From assembly GCA_937997955.1 (NCBI GenBank), contig CALLDR010000008.1, positions 1 through 31,778 of the forward strand: a DNA stretch of 31,778 nucleotides, written 5' to 3'. Both the position numbers and the translations under genes were made by a program. The notes under the pieces are model-generated. The model was not told the origin of the DNA, searched no databases, and saw nothing but the letters and a program-made list of their open reading frames with translations. The DNA is from an uncultured Emergencia sp. (GTDB taxonomy: Bacteria > Bacillota > Clostridia > Peptostreptococcales > Anaerovoracaceae). Of the stretch, positions 25,278 to 31,778 are shown piece after piece; the first letter of the stretch is position 1, and each line of letters opens with the position of its first letter.

Positions 25278-26762
25278 CTACTCGCCGCCGCTGCCGTCGT
25301 CCTCCATGACCTCTACGATCTGATCCAGGGCCTGGATCATGCTCTCCTGATCCAGAAGGACGATGGACCTGACCTGGTTTCCTTCTGAATAGCACACGTC
25401 CGCGTCCGGTGTTCCGATGATGCTCTGCCGCTCGATGGTCCAGGACGGCATGGTATCCAGCTGCATCTTGACCAGCCGCTGAATATCCTCCGGCGACAGG
25501 TTCAGATCCACACTGTCCTCTACGGCGTTGAGGATCGAAGTGTATTTGGTCAGAATGGTGGTGCTGCTCAGGGTCTTCTTCAGTATGCCTTCCAGCACCA
25601 GCTGCTGGTTTCTGTTCCGCTGCAGGTCCCCGTCGGAGAAGGATTTCCGCTCCCTGGCGAAGGCCAGCGCCCGGGACCCGTCCAGATGGTTCTCGCCCTC
25701 GTAGAAGATGTAGTAGACCCCCATGCCGTGGGTGTCAAAGGTATAATCGGACACCACGTCGATGCCGCCGATGGCGTCCACCAGCTTTGTCACCGTAGTA
25801 TAGTTGACCTTTCCATAATAATTGATGTCGATGCCCAGCAGATCCTCCGCCACGCCCACGGTCTCCTCGATGCCGAACAGGCCGGTGTGGGTCAGCTTGT
25901 CCTTGGCCTCCACCGATTTGAGATCGATATACGCGTCTCTCGGCAGGGAGGTCAAAAGAATCCTGTGGGTCTGAGGATTTACGGTCACGATCATGTTCAC
26001 GTCGGAGCGCGCCTCCGTATCGATGGTTCCCTCCGTATCCAGTCCGCTGATATAGACGTTGAACGGATCCTTGGTCACGTCCACGGATTTGGCGATCTCA
26101 GCCCGCTCCTTTTCCACCTTCACCTGATAGATAACCTTGGTATCCTGGCTGAAGGTCTCCCGGTCAATGCACAGGGAATTGTAGTTGGCCTCGCTGATAA
26201 ACATGATCTCATAGGTGCCGTCCAGCAGTCCGTCCGCCAGCAGCTCCAGTCCTTCTATCATCTCGTATTCCACGCCCAGCTCGTCCTGCAGCTGATTTTT
26301 GGCGGCGGAATACATCTTGTCCGTGTCGATGCAGGTCTGGACCGTCTTTCCTTTGATGGCCTCTCCGTCCGCGTAAGGGCTGTCCGCCCTGACGACTACG
26401 TCGAACTCCACCGTTTCCACAGCCGGTCTGGCAGTGACCTTGTTGAGAAAGTCCATCGTCCCCATGGCGTAGCTGATGCCCACGCCGTAGGCCGCCATCA
26501 CCAGCAGGGACAGGATCAGACAGAGGATCTTCCTGGGCCGCTTGAAATTCCGAAAAAACAGCGCCGGGAATAAGAGCAAAAGGAGCAGCGCCACCGCGCC
26601 TCCGCCTATGCAGAGATATTTCACCGGCAAAAGATTCATGTAGATTATAACGCCGAGAAAGGCGGCTGACACCAGCAGGTAGAGCACTGCCCAAAACCTG
26701 GTGAACGTATAAAAGCCGCCTTCTCTGTGATTTTCTGATTTTTTATGTCTGTCGCTCCTCAT
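25278..26762 (-). CDS. LytR-CpsA-Psr (LCP) family cell-wall polymer transferase
   Basis: LCP proteins transfer teichoic acids or other glycopolymers from a lipid carrier to peptidoglycan at the outer face of the membrane. The 494-aa protein has three N-terminal membrane helices (about 23-42, 48-69, 79-100), an accessory region, and the LCP core with RSDVNMIVTVNP, TSLPRDAYIDL, DKLTHTGLFG and the arginine-rich ALAFARERKSFSDGDLQRNR. I start it at MRSDRHKKSE (26762), with AGAGG upstream; the TTG 51 bases earlier overlaps the likely -10. It has three helices rather than the more usual one. The C-terminus is short and acidic (DDGSGGE), followed at once by the 9-bp minisatellite. Confidence 0.95.
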   Translation of the reverse strand: MRSDRHKKSENHREGGFYTFTRFWAVLYLLVSAAFLGVIIYMNLLPVKYLCIGGGAVALLLLLLFPALFFRNFKRPRKILCLILSLLVMAAYGVGISYAMGTMDFLNKVTARPAVETVEFDVVVRADSPYADGEAIKGKTVQTCIDTDKMYSAAKNQLQDELGVEYEMIEGLELLADGLLDGTYEIMFISEANYNSLCIDRETFSQDTKVIYQVKVEKERAEIAKSVDVTKDPFNVYISGLDTEGTIDTEARSDVNMIVTVNPQTHRILLTSLPRDAYIDLKSVEAKDKLTHTGLFGIEETVGVAEDLLGIDINYYGKVNYTTVTKLVDAIGGIDVVSDYTFDTHGMGVYYIFYEGENHLDGSRALAFARERKSFSDGDLQRNRNQQLVLEGILKKTLSSTTILTKYTSILNAVEDSVDLNLSPEDIQRLVKMQLDTMPSWTIERQSIIGTPDADVCYSEGNQVRSIVLLDQESMIQALDQIVEVMEDDGSGGE

Positions 26763-26799
26763 GTACGTATCCTCTTCAAATTTTTCTAAGACTACCTGT

Positions 26800-26829
26800 A
26801 TTTTACTATACAAAGGCGTTCTTTGTCGA
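26800..26829 (-). promoter_or_regulatory. Possible promoter of the LCP gene
   Basis: TCGACA (26824-26829) and TAAAAT (26800-26805) are 18 bp apart on the minus strand, and the -10 lies about 38 bp before the chosen start codon. The match is moderate. Confidence 0.5.
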
Positions 26830-26910
26830 TAGTTCTGAAGAAAAATTTAGAAATTGCCCGCACATATCGCCGCATATCGTCTGCCGCGCGCCTTTTCTCA
26901 GCTTCACTCA

Positions 26911-26980
26911 CATTTCTTCAGTCCCGCGCGCGGTTTCTCACTCATGCGCGGTTCCTCAGTCCTGCGCGGTTTCTCAGTCC
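26911..26980. repeat. 18-bp tandem repeat over the stop codon of the rocB-like gene
   Basis: Three clear 18-bp units (26927-26944, 26945-26962, 26963-26980) with a degenerate fourth (26911-26924). The first unit in the direction of transcription contains the last codons and the TGA of the gene, so the repeat grew from the gene end. Confidence 0.8.
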
Positions 26981-28644
26981 CGCAGCAGCTCCCCGATGGC
27001 CGCGTCCAGGATCCGCGGCGTCCGCTCATACAGGTCTTCCTTATATACCCGTTCTGTCAGCTTATGGAAGTCCTTGCCCCACGGCCCGATGTTGATGCCC
27101 GCCATAGAGATCTCTTTGATGGCCTCAAAGGGCACGTCGTAGTAATCTCCAAACAGCGGCATGGCGTCTGCCACAGAGGCTCTCTGCGCGGCCGGATCGT
27201 CGATGTTGATGTAGCTGAGATCGCAGATCCCCGTGTAAAAGTATTCCTTGGTGTACTCCTGGCCGAAGGTCTCCCTGGTATAGTCCATCAGCTTCTCGCT
27301 GAGCCCCGCGGCGGCCGCCGCGATGCCGTCAAAGTAGATGTTGGACACGTTAGGATAATACGGCGGCAGCAGCCCGTAGACCACCCGCGGAGAAATGTCC
27401 TCCACATAGTCGTAGATCCTCTCGATCAGGCAAAAGTTGGCTTCGATCATGCCTATCCGGCCCGCAGTGAGGTCATCCATCACCTGGCCGCAGGCTGTCT
27501 CCCAGGCCGCGTCAAAGTCCTTCCCGCCGTCAGCCCTGGCCTCCTCCAGCAAATCCCCGAAGCTGACCACCTTTGTTCGCCAAGGCAAAGCTGTCCCCGG
27601 CTGGCCTGTCTGTCTGCAGAACCGGGCGTACCCCGCGTTCATGCGCTCTATGACCGCATCAAAAGATGTCCGGCAGACGCTTTCCACACGCCGAAGCAGT
27701 TCGGCCGGCGTCTGTTTCAGCGTCAGCACACTGAAGCAGCCCTGGGCGGAAAGAGGCATGGACACATCGTAGCGGTCCTTGCTGTCCTTCATGTAAAGCC
27801 AGGTCGGCGGCGGCGCCGCTTCGCCATTGACCACGTCGGCGAAGTCCATGTCCACCTCCGTGCGGGTTACGATCTCCGACAGCACGGAAACCGGATTGAG
27901 CCCCTCAAAGACCTTCCCTGCATGGGACAGGAAACCCCGCACATAGACGAACGGCATCATCTTGCCCACGGTGCCTTCGGAAAAGACTCCCTTGGAAAAA
28001 TCCTTCCGCTGGTGGGGCTCGCTGTTGATCATCATCAGATATTCCAGTCCGTATTCTTTCTTCAGCTCCGCCAGCAGCTTTGCCGCGCCCCGCATACCCG
28101 CGGACAGATTTTCCTCATCGGGCACGCCCAGGACGATGACGTTCCCCTCAAAATCCTCCATCTGGCTGTACGCTTCCATCAGGGCATATTGAATGGAGCC
28201 GCCCGCCTTCATGTCGCAGCCGCCCCGGCAGAACAGGAAGGTTCCCGCTTCCAGATCTTTTCTGGCATCTTCCGGCAGCAGGTCCAGATGCTTCGCGAGC
28301 TCTTTGCTGAGCTGGTCGGGGGAAAAGGCGAACGGTTTCAGTGTTTTAAAATCTTCGATATCAACGATATCGTAATGGTGAACGAGAGCAACGGTCTTGC
28401 TTCCTTTTCCCTTAACCATGGCCCAGCAAATATTTCTTTTCAGAGGGTCACCCTCCACCGGATAAAGGCCCCAGAGTTCCGGGTGCTCTCTGAAATAGGC
28501 AATTTGTTCAAACCGGCCGATGAAGAAATCCTCCACCAGCCGTTCCTTTGGAGTGTTTGTAAAGCTTTGAATTTTGACATATTCATAGAGAATTTCCTGT
28601 ATGCGGCTGCTCAGAGCCGCAAAATCGATGTCATGGTTCTTCAT
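26974..28644 (-). CDS. rocB: M20-family peptidase, RocB-like arginine utilisation protein
   Basis: The 556-aa length and overall pattern match RocB of Bacillus, an M20-family protein of arginine catabolism whose exact reaction is not settled. Metal-site residues of the M20 fold are visible: LVHHYDIVD (H89/H90, D92), GGCDMKAGG (D144) and VPDEEN (E177/E178). The start MKNHDIDFAAL at 28644 has AAGGGA at good spacing; an ATG 33 bases upstream has none. It is downstream of a guanidino-group hydrolase on the same strand with no terminator between, so both are probably one unit. The gene symbol rests on family resemblance. Confidence 0.85.
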   Translation of the reverse strand: MKNHDIDFAALSSRIQEILYEYVKIQSFTNTPKERLVEDFFIGRFEQIAYFREHPELWGLYPVEGDPLKRNICWAMVKGKGSKTVALVHHYDIVDIEDFKTLKPFAFSPDQLSKELAKHLDLLPEDARKDLEAGTFLFCRGGCDMKAGGSIQYALMEAYSQMEDFEGNVIVLGVPDEENLSAGMRGAAKLLAELKKEYGLEYLMMINSEPHQRKDFSKGVFSEGTVGKMMPFVYVRGFLSHAGKVFEGLNPVSVLSEIVTRTEVDMDFADVVNGEAAPPPTWLYMKDSKDRYDVSMPLSAQGCFSVLTLKQTPAELLRRVESVCRTSFDAVIERMNAGYARFCRQTGQPGTALPWRTKVVSFGDLLEEARADGGKDFDAAWETACGQVMDDLTAGRIGMIEANFCLIERIYDYVEDISPRVVYGLLPPYYPNVSNIYFDGIAAAAAGLSEKLMDYTRETFGQEYTKEYFYTGICDLSYINIDDPAAQRASVADAMPLFGDYYDVPFEAIKEISMAGINIGPWGKDFHKLTERVYKEDLYERTPRILDAAIGELLRD

Positions 28645-28712
28645 AGCGTTCCCTTTCCATCTGAATTCTGTGCGCATACCTTTTCCATGCGCCTTGCGCG
28701 TTCAGCAAGCTG

Positions 28713-28896
28713 TTCTCCATGCGCAGGCCGTTCTCCATGCGCGACCATGGGCGGATTTCTGCGCGCAGGCTGTTCTCCATGCGCGGTCATGGGCGGATCT
28801 CTGTGCACGGCCGTTCTCCATGCGCGACCATGGGCGGAACTCTGTGCACGGCCGTTCTCCATGCGCGGTCATGGGCGGATTTCTGCGCGCAGGCCG
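28713..28896. repeat. 41-42-bp minisatellite between the hydrolase and rocB genes
   Basis: The core TTCTCCATGCGC recurs on the plus strand at 28713, 28731, 28773, 28814 and 28855, that is one 18-bp step followed by steps of 42, 41 and 41 bp. Each long unit also contains CATGGGCGGA and GCACGGCC or GCAGGCC. It fills most of the 265-bp spacer and lies in the mRNA ahead of rocB. Several frames stay open through it because the unit has few stops; none looks like a real protein. Confidence 0.9.
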
Positions 28897-28909
28897 TGCT
28901 GCGCATGGA

Positions 28910-29785
28910 CTATTTTCTGCACACTGGGCAGGTCAGGCAGGTAGGGCCGCCCGTGCCTCTGTACGACAGCTCCTTGCCTTCATAGGTGTATACCGTCACG
29001 CCCGCGTCCTCTATCTTCTTCTGGATATCAGGGCAGCCTTTGATCAGGACGCATTTGCCCGGCTCCAGCGCCAGCAGGTTGGTTCCCAGATAGTCGTATT
29101 CCTCATCGTTGCACTCGATGAGCTGAATACCTTTTTCGATGAGGTATTCCCGGAAAAACACCGGCATGTATTTGGAATAGACCGCCGCCTTGTCTGTATC
29201 GACAAAGCTGATGATGCTCATCAGGTGCAGGCAGGCTTCTTCGCCGTCTCCATGAGGCATCGGCACGATGATGTATTCGTCGACGAAATCTTTGGTCAGC
29301 TCCTTGAACTGGCGGATACCCTCGTCATTGGTCCGATAGCCTCTTCCGATGGCTACGGTCTTCTCGTCGATCCACAGAACATCGCCGCCCTCCATCTTTC
29401 CCGGCGGCGTAATGTACCCCAGAGTCGGCACGCCGTGCTCTGTCAAAAAAGCTTCCGTCGCCAGCCGCTCTTTGCTGCGGAGCTCTTTGCCCATCGGGAA
29501 GTAGATGGCGCCTTTGCTGGTCACCTTCAGGGAATCGTGGGTATAGATGGAGTCCAGTCCTGTCCTCTCATCGTAAGGCAAATAATACACGTTTTCCACG
29601 TGTTCTTTGATAATGGCCTCAAAGGCCGCGTATTCCTCCAGGACTTTTTCGTAGTCCGGACAGCCGTAGTAGCAGAAACGCTCCCAGTTTTCGTTGAGGT
29701 GTTCCTGACTGACAAAGGCCGCCTCCGGCTTCTTCAACAGAATCGTATCGATCTTTGTTACCATGCTCTGACATCCGTAATTCAT
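28910..29785 (-). CDS. Guanidino-group hydrolase/amidinotransferase family protein (DDAH/arginine deiminase-like)
   Basis: The 291-aa protein shows the catalytic set of the guanidine-modifying superfamily: THD (H83, D84), MEGGDVLW (E132, D135), the active-site histidine in CLHLMS (H187), LGTNLLAL (233-240) and the nucleophile cysteine in GGPTCLTC (C283). It resembles COG1834-type proteins, which hydrolyse arginine or methylated arginine to citrulline plus an amine or ammonia; the exact substrate cannot be told. The last ten residues have three more cysteines (C286, C289 region). The start at 29785 has GAGGAGG upstream. It follows a consensus promoter and precedes the RocB-like gene, which suggests arginine or related amino-acid catabolism. 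Confidence 0.88.
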   Translation of the reverse strand: MNYGCQSMVTKIDTILLKKPEAAFVSQEHLNENWERFCYYGCPDYEKVLEEYAAFEAIIKEHVENVYYLPYDERTGLDSIYTHDSLKVTSKGAIYFPMGKELRSKERLATEAFLTEHGVPTLGYITPPGKMEGGDVLWIDEKTVAIGRGYRTNDEGIRQFKELTKDFVDEYIIVPMPHGDGEEACLHLMSIISFVDTDKAAVYSKYMPVFFREYLIEKGIQLIECNDEEYDYLGTNLLALEPGKCVLIKGCPDIQKKIEDAGVTVYTYEGKELSYRGTGGPTCLTCPVCRK

Positions 29786-29837
29786 AATATTACCTCCTCG
29801 TTGCCTATTTTCATATGTATAGCTGTACAGCGCTCCC

Positions 29838-29970
29838 GGCGCTTCCACCTTGCTTGCCGCGCCTGGGCTGGCCTGTATCGCCCGCAGGCCGTATTCCGAC
29901 GCTTTCACCTTGCTTGCCGCGCCTGGCCTGTATCGCCCGCGGGCCGTATCCCGGCGCTTTTATCGCACGC
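29838..29970. repeat. 55-60-bp tandem repeat in the leader of the hydrolase gene
   Basis: A GC-rich unit starts at 29838, 29898 and 29953 (steps of 60 and 55 bp). The first two copies share ACCTTGCTTGCCGCGCCTGG and GGCCTGTATCGCCCGC; the third is partial. It lies in the long 5' untranslated region ahead of the hydrolase gene. Confidence 0.85.
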
Positions 29971-30064
29971 TGTGCCTGCCAAATAAGCAGCCACGACAGC
30001 GTAACGCCCGCGGCATCTGCGGGGCTTTGGTAATTCAGTGGGCGCATCGGCTCAGTGCGATTGT

Positions 30065-30100
30065 ATATAATATATGTTTATTCATTTCCATATATTATAT
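30065..30100. promoter_or_regulatory. Perfect 12-bp inverted repeat over the -10 and start site, candidate operator
   Basis: ATATAATATATG (30065-30076) and CATATATTATAT (30089-30100) are exact inverted copies 12 bp apart. One arm overlaps the -10 and the other lies about +11 to +22, a good position for a repressor. The spacer holds a TGAAT-type half resembling an ARG box, but the match is incomplete. Confidence 0.55.
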
Positions 30101-30122
30101 TCTAATATCAGGATTATGTCAA
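30094..30122 (-). promoter_or_regulatory. Perfect consensus promoter of the hydrolase-rocB unit
   Basis: TTGACA (30117-30122) and TATAAT (30094-30099) are separated by exactly 17 bp on the minus strand. The start site would be near 30087, giving a leader of about 300 bases. Confidence 0.9.
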
Positions 30123-30421
30123 GCCGCCCTGCAGCAGCGACAGTGCCTGCCCATGAAAAAGTGAAGCGGTCAGGCTAAGCGGATCCAGACGAATTGAAGC
30201 GGGGTCTAAGTGATTCTGACAAAATTGGGCTGGATCGGCTTATTTTCCGCAGAAAGCTCAAATTCCGACCCGAATACTTGGGCTAAATTTTTTAAATTCA
30301 TGGGAAAAGCCCAGCTCCATCAATTGAGCCATAGGGCTGCAGAGCCATTGAGCCATAGGGCTGTTGAATTGTTCTTCTAAGATCCATGCCCTGTGAGCGC
30401 GGCCCCTGACAACACAGCGTC
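30123..30421. other. Gene-free stretch between the hydrolase promoter and the M20 fragment
   Basis: About 300 bp without a gene. The only structure seen is a 17-bp direct repeat ATTGAGCCATAGGGCTG at 30323-30339 and 30347-30363 (24-bp step). No conserved RNA was recognised. Confidence 0.5.
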
Positions 30422-30452
30422 AAAAGGCCGGCATTGGATTCGCCGGCCTTTT
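30422..30452. terminator. Bidirectional terminator after the M20 fragment
   Basis: AAAAGGCCGGC and GCCGGCCTTTT form a perfect stem around a 9-base loop, with A and T runs on both sides. It follows the stop of the M20 fragment by eight bases. Confidence 0.9.
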
Positions 30453-30459
30453 ATCTTCC

Positions 30460-30984
30460 TCAATAGCCTCTATAGGCTTTATGTTCCGCTTTCATCTTCT
30501 GCATCAGTTCAGGATTGCCATAGAGCTTGGCCGCCATGCGCAGCATCATATCTGCCGCATTGACAATGGCGGTATGTGCGCCAGGTTTTGTCATCTCCTC
30601 CGCGAACTCTCTGGTATGAGGTTCATACGGTTTGCCGATGCTCATCACCGGGTGGAACGCGGGGCATCTGTAGTCCACGTTGCCGATATCTGAGGAACCC
30701 GTCATGGCGGAGCCTTCCTTTACATAATCCAGCCCCATATCCTCAAAGCAGCTTTCCATAAGCTGCCGTCCCAGCTTGCTGATATACAGCTCATGGAACG
30801 GCTCTCCTACAGGAAACATCTCCACTTCCGTTCTGGTAGCCAAAGCAGCCGCCCTGGCGCAGTCCTTGACCCATGCAGTAATGTCGTTCAAATCTGAGCG
30901 TTTTGGCGCTCTGGTCAGAAATTCGATTTCCGCAAAATCAGGTACCACGGATGATGGCAGCAAGCATGAGCTATATCCTGGCAT
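30460..30984 (-). pseudogene. 5'-truncated M20 amidohydrolase (AbgB-like), C-terminal part only
   Basis: The 174-aa frame matches the second half of M20-family amidohydrolases of the aminobenzoyl-glutamate hydrolase type, which are normally 400 aa or more: the dimerisation region (SVVPDFAEIEFLTRAPKRSDLNDI) and the C-terminal GSSDIGNVDYRCPAFHPVMS and PGAHTAIVNAADMM. The N-terminal metal-binding half is absent. The frame continues upstream for only about 10 more codons (DIRTADVGGA), which also look like the family, before a stop and AT-rich sequence unrelated to the gene. So the 5' half has been lost. The ATG has GGAGG close by, but that stretch is coding in the family (VGGA). A functional product is unlikely. 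Confidence 0.8.
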
Positions 30985-31017
30985 AGCACCTCCAACATCT
31001 GCAGTTCTGATGTCACG

Positions 31018-31201
31018 TCATCGGATATACATATTTTAATTTTAATATTATACTTTAAAACTATGTTATAATGTTGCATACTTTGGCAGCTTATTTTATT
31101 TCCAACTTCATTAGATCAAATCTCCTAGCTGCTGAGAAAGCTAGGTTTTCGGGAACATGAAATGCGCAGATTCATTTTGCCGTTCCTTTTCCAAGGACAA
31201 A
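31018..31201. other. AT-rich stretch upstream of the dyad array
   Basis: It holds a plus-strand extended -10 (TG at 31064-31065 and TATAAT at 31067-31072, no good -35) and a hairpin at 31124-31145. No gene is seen. It is a candidate promoter region for a transcript through the array. Confidence 0.4.
31124..31145 (+). terminator. Weak hairpin followed by T4 upstream of the array
   Basis: CCTAGCT pairs with AGCTAGG (31124-31130 and 31139-31145) and is followed by TTTT on the plus strand. It could be a terminator or attenuator. No gene precedes it. Confidence 0.35.
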
Positions 31202-31510
31202 TGACTGCAACTGCGGCTTATCAATCCTGTGCAGTCATTTTTTACTTCGCCAAACTGTGACATCTGACTGCAACGCCTAATTTTAGCCTACATGCAGTCA
31301 GTTCCGCCATCATCGGGCATTGATTTTTGACCGCAACTGTAGATTTCCTGGAGTCTGCAGTCAGATTTCCTTTACTTCAGATGATTTTTTCCGGTTACGC
31401 CATGGCTGGTTTGACTGCAACGATTCGATTTCGCTCCTTTGCAGTCAGATTCCCCAATGCAAGCCGCCAAAAAATGACTGCATCCCCTCAGAATTGCGGT
31501 ATTGCAGTCA
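31202..31510. repeat. Array of five regularly spaced inverted-repeat modules
   Basis: Each module is TGACTGCA, a 20-bp loop, then TGCAGTCA. The modules start at 31202, 31265, 31328, 31412 and 31475. All five loops are exactly 20 bp although their sequences differ, and the gaps between modules are 27, 27, 48 and 27 bp. Start-to-start steps are 63, 63, 84 and 63, all multiples of 21. Module 3 has one change in its left arm (TGACCGCA). Stops in every frame examined through the whole array argue against one protein. It is not a CRISPR array: the conserved parts are only 8-10 bp. Confidence 0.9.
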
Positions 31511-31758
31511 TTCTCCGCTGTGATAGCTCCCGCGGCAATCATTCTACACTGCAATCAACTCCGCTGCAATAGTTCTCACGACAACCATTCCCGCGGCGAT
31601 CGCCCCCCCATCGGCGGCCATCGCCGCGGGCTAATTTTGCGAGCCGCCGCAGAGTCCTTCCGATCGAGCTTCACCTTCCGCTCGAGCTTCGCCTTCGGCT
31701 CGCTCTCGCAGGAAAGCCTGGCAGGGGACCTGCCAACAATCTGCCTGCACATCAAAAC
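31511..31758. other. Degenerate repeats downstream of the array, no gene
   Basis: From 31511 to about 31600 a GCAAT-CATTC-type unit of about 13-18 bp recurs in decayed form. At 31674-31709 an 18-bp unit (TCGAGCTTCACCTTCCGC) is repeated with two changes. TGGCAGG/CCTGCCA (about 31708-31735) forms a small hairpin. No protein or RNA family was recognised. Confidence 0.5.
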
Positions 31759-31778
31759 AGGGACGCTTTCGCGTCCCT
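31759..31778 (-). terminator. Hairpin at the right edge, probable terminator of a gene outside the window
   Basis: AGGGACGC and GCGTCCCT pair around a 4-base loop (GAAA on the minus strand), followed on that strand by GTTTTGATG. It could end a minus-strand gene lying to the right. Confidence 0.55.

Noticed and set aside
28601..28986. Long open frames through the 41-bp minisatellite
   Set aside because: They are open because the repeat unit lacks stops, differ between strands and frames, resemble no protein and overlap the ends of real genes.
31202..31510. CRISPR array or TIGR-type guide array
   Set aside because: Conserved parts are only 8-10 bp and alternate in orientation, and there is no cas gene and no Nop-domain protein in the window. 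The regular geometry is real but does not fit either system.
31320..31523. Cysteine-rich repeat protein encoded by the dyad array (D-C-x7-C-S pattern every 21 codons)
   Set aside because: The pattern appears on both strands because the arms are inverted copies, and stops interrupt the array on each strand (for example TAA and TAG in the loop of module 2 on the plus strand). No ribosome-binding site leads it.

Overview
The window is a stretch of a Bacillota (Clostridia-type) chromosome of moderate GC. Nearly every gene lies on the minus strand. The evidence for Bacillota is the Gram-positive form of ribosomal protein S12, the gene order rpmG-secE-nusG-rplK-rplA-rplJ-rplL ... rpoB-rpoC ... rpsL-rpsG-fusA-tuf, an L10 leader, an LPXTG-like sortase substrate, a LytR-CpsA-Psr protein and a RocB-type M20 protein. 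An amino-acid-fermenting anaerobe of the Anaerovoracaceae/Family XIII kind is a guess, not something the sequence proves.

Read in the direction of transcription (right to left), the layout is as follows. 31.8-31.0 kb: no gene, but a regular array of five inverted-repeat modules and degenerate repeats. 31.0-30.46 kb: a 5'-truncated M20 peptidase. 30.1-26.97 kb: a consensus promoter, then a guanidino-group hydrolase and a RocB-like M20 protein, probably an arginine or related amino-acid catabolic unit, with minisatellites in its leader and spacer. 26.8-25.28 kb: an LCP cell-wall transferase. 25.17-21.5 kb: the secE-nusG-ribosomal protein cluster with an L10 autoregulatory leader and a terminator after rplL. 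21.37-17.0 kb: an accessory surface locus (O-antigen-ligase-like membrane protein, membrane-anchored amidase, CnaB/InlB-repeat sortase substrate) and an internally deleted DHA2-family MFS exporter. 16.75-9.1 kb: rpoB-rpoC with its own strong promoter and terminator. 8.9-3.86 kb: a four-gene unit of membrane-anchored XRE regulator, ABC permease, ABC ATPase and a large secreted or anchored protein. 3.76 kb to the left end: rpsL-rpsG-fusA-tuf with its own promoter.

The most notable points are these. (1) Five modules of 8-bp arms around an invariant 20-bp loop start 63, 63, 84 and 63 bp apart, all multiples of 21. The base pair just outside the arms varies between modules but is A:T, C:G or T.G each time. 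(2) A run of ten G sits inside the spacer between perfect -35 and -10 boxes of the surface-protein operon, which is the architecture of a phase-variable promoter. (3) The usually compact rplL-rpoBC-rpsL cluster is split by two accessory units, each side with its own promoter and terminator. (4) A 107-bp element with inverted ends sits in the rpsG leader and overlaps a 42-codon ORF that has a good Shine-Dalgarno. (5) Short tandem repeats start at or beside the stop codons of four unrelated genes.
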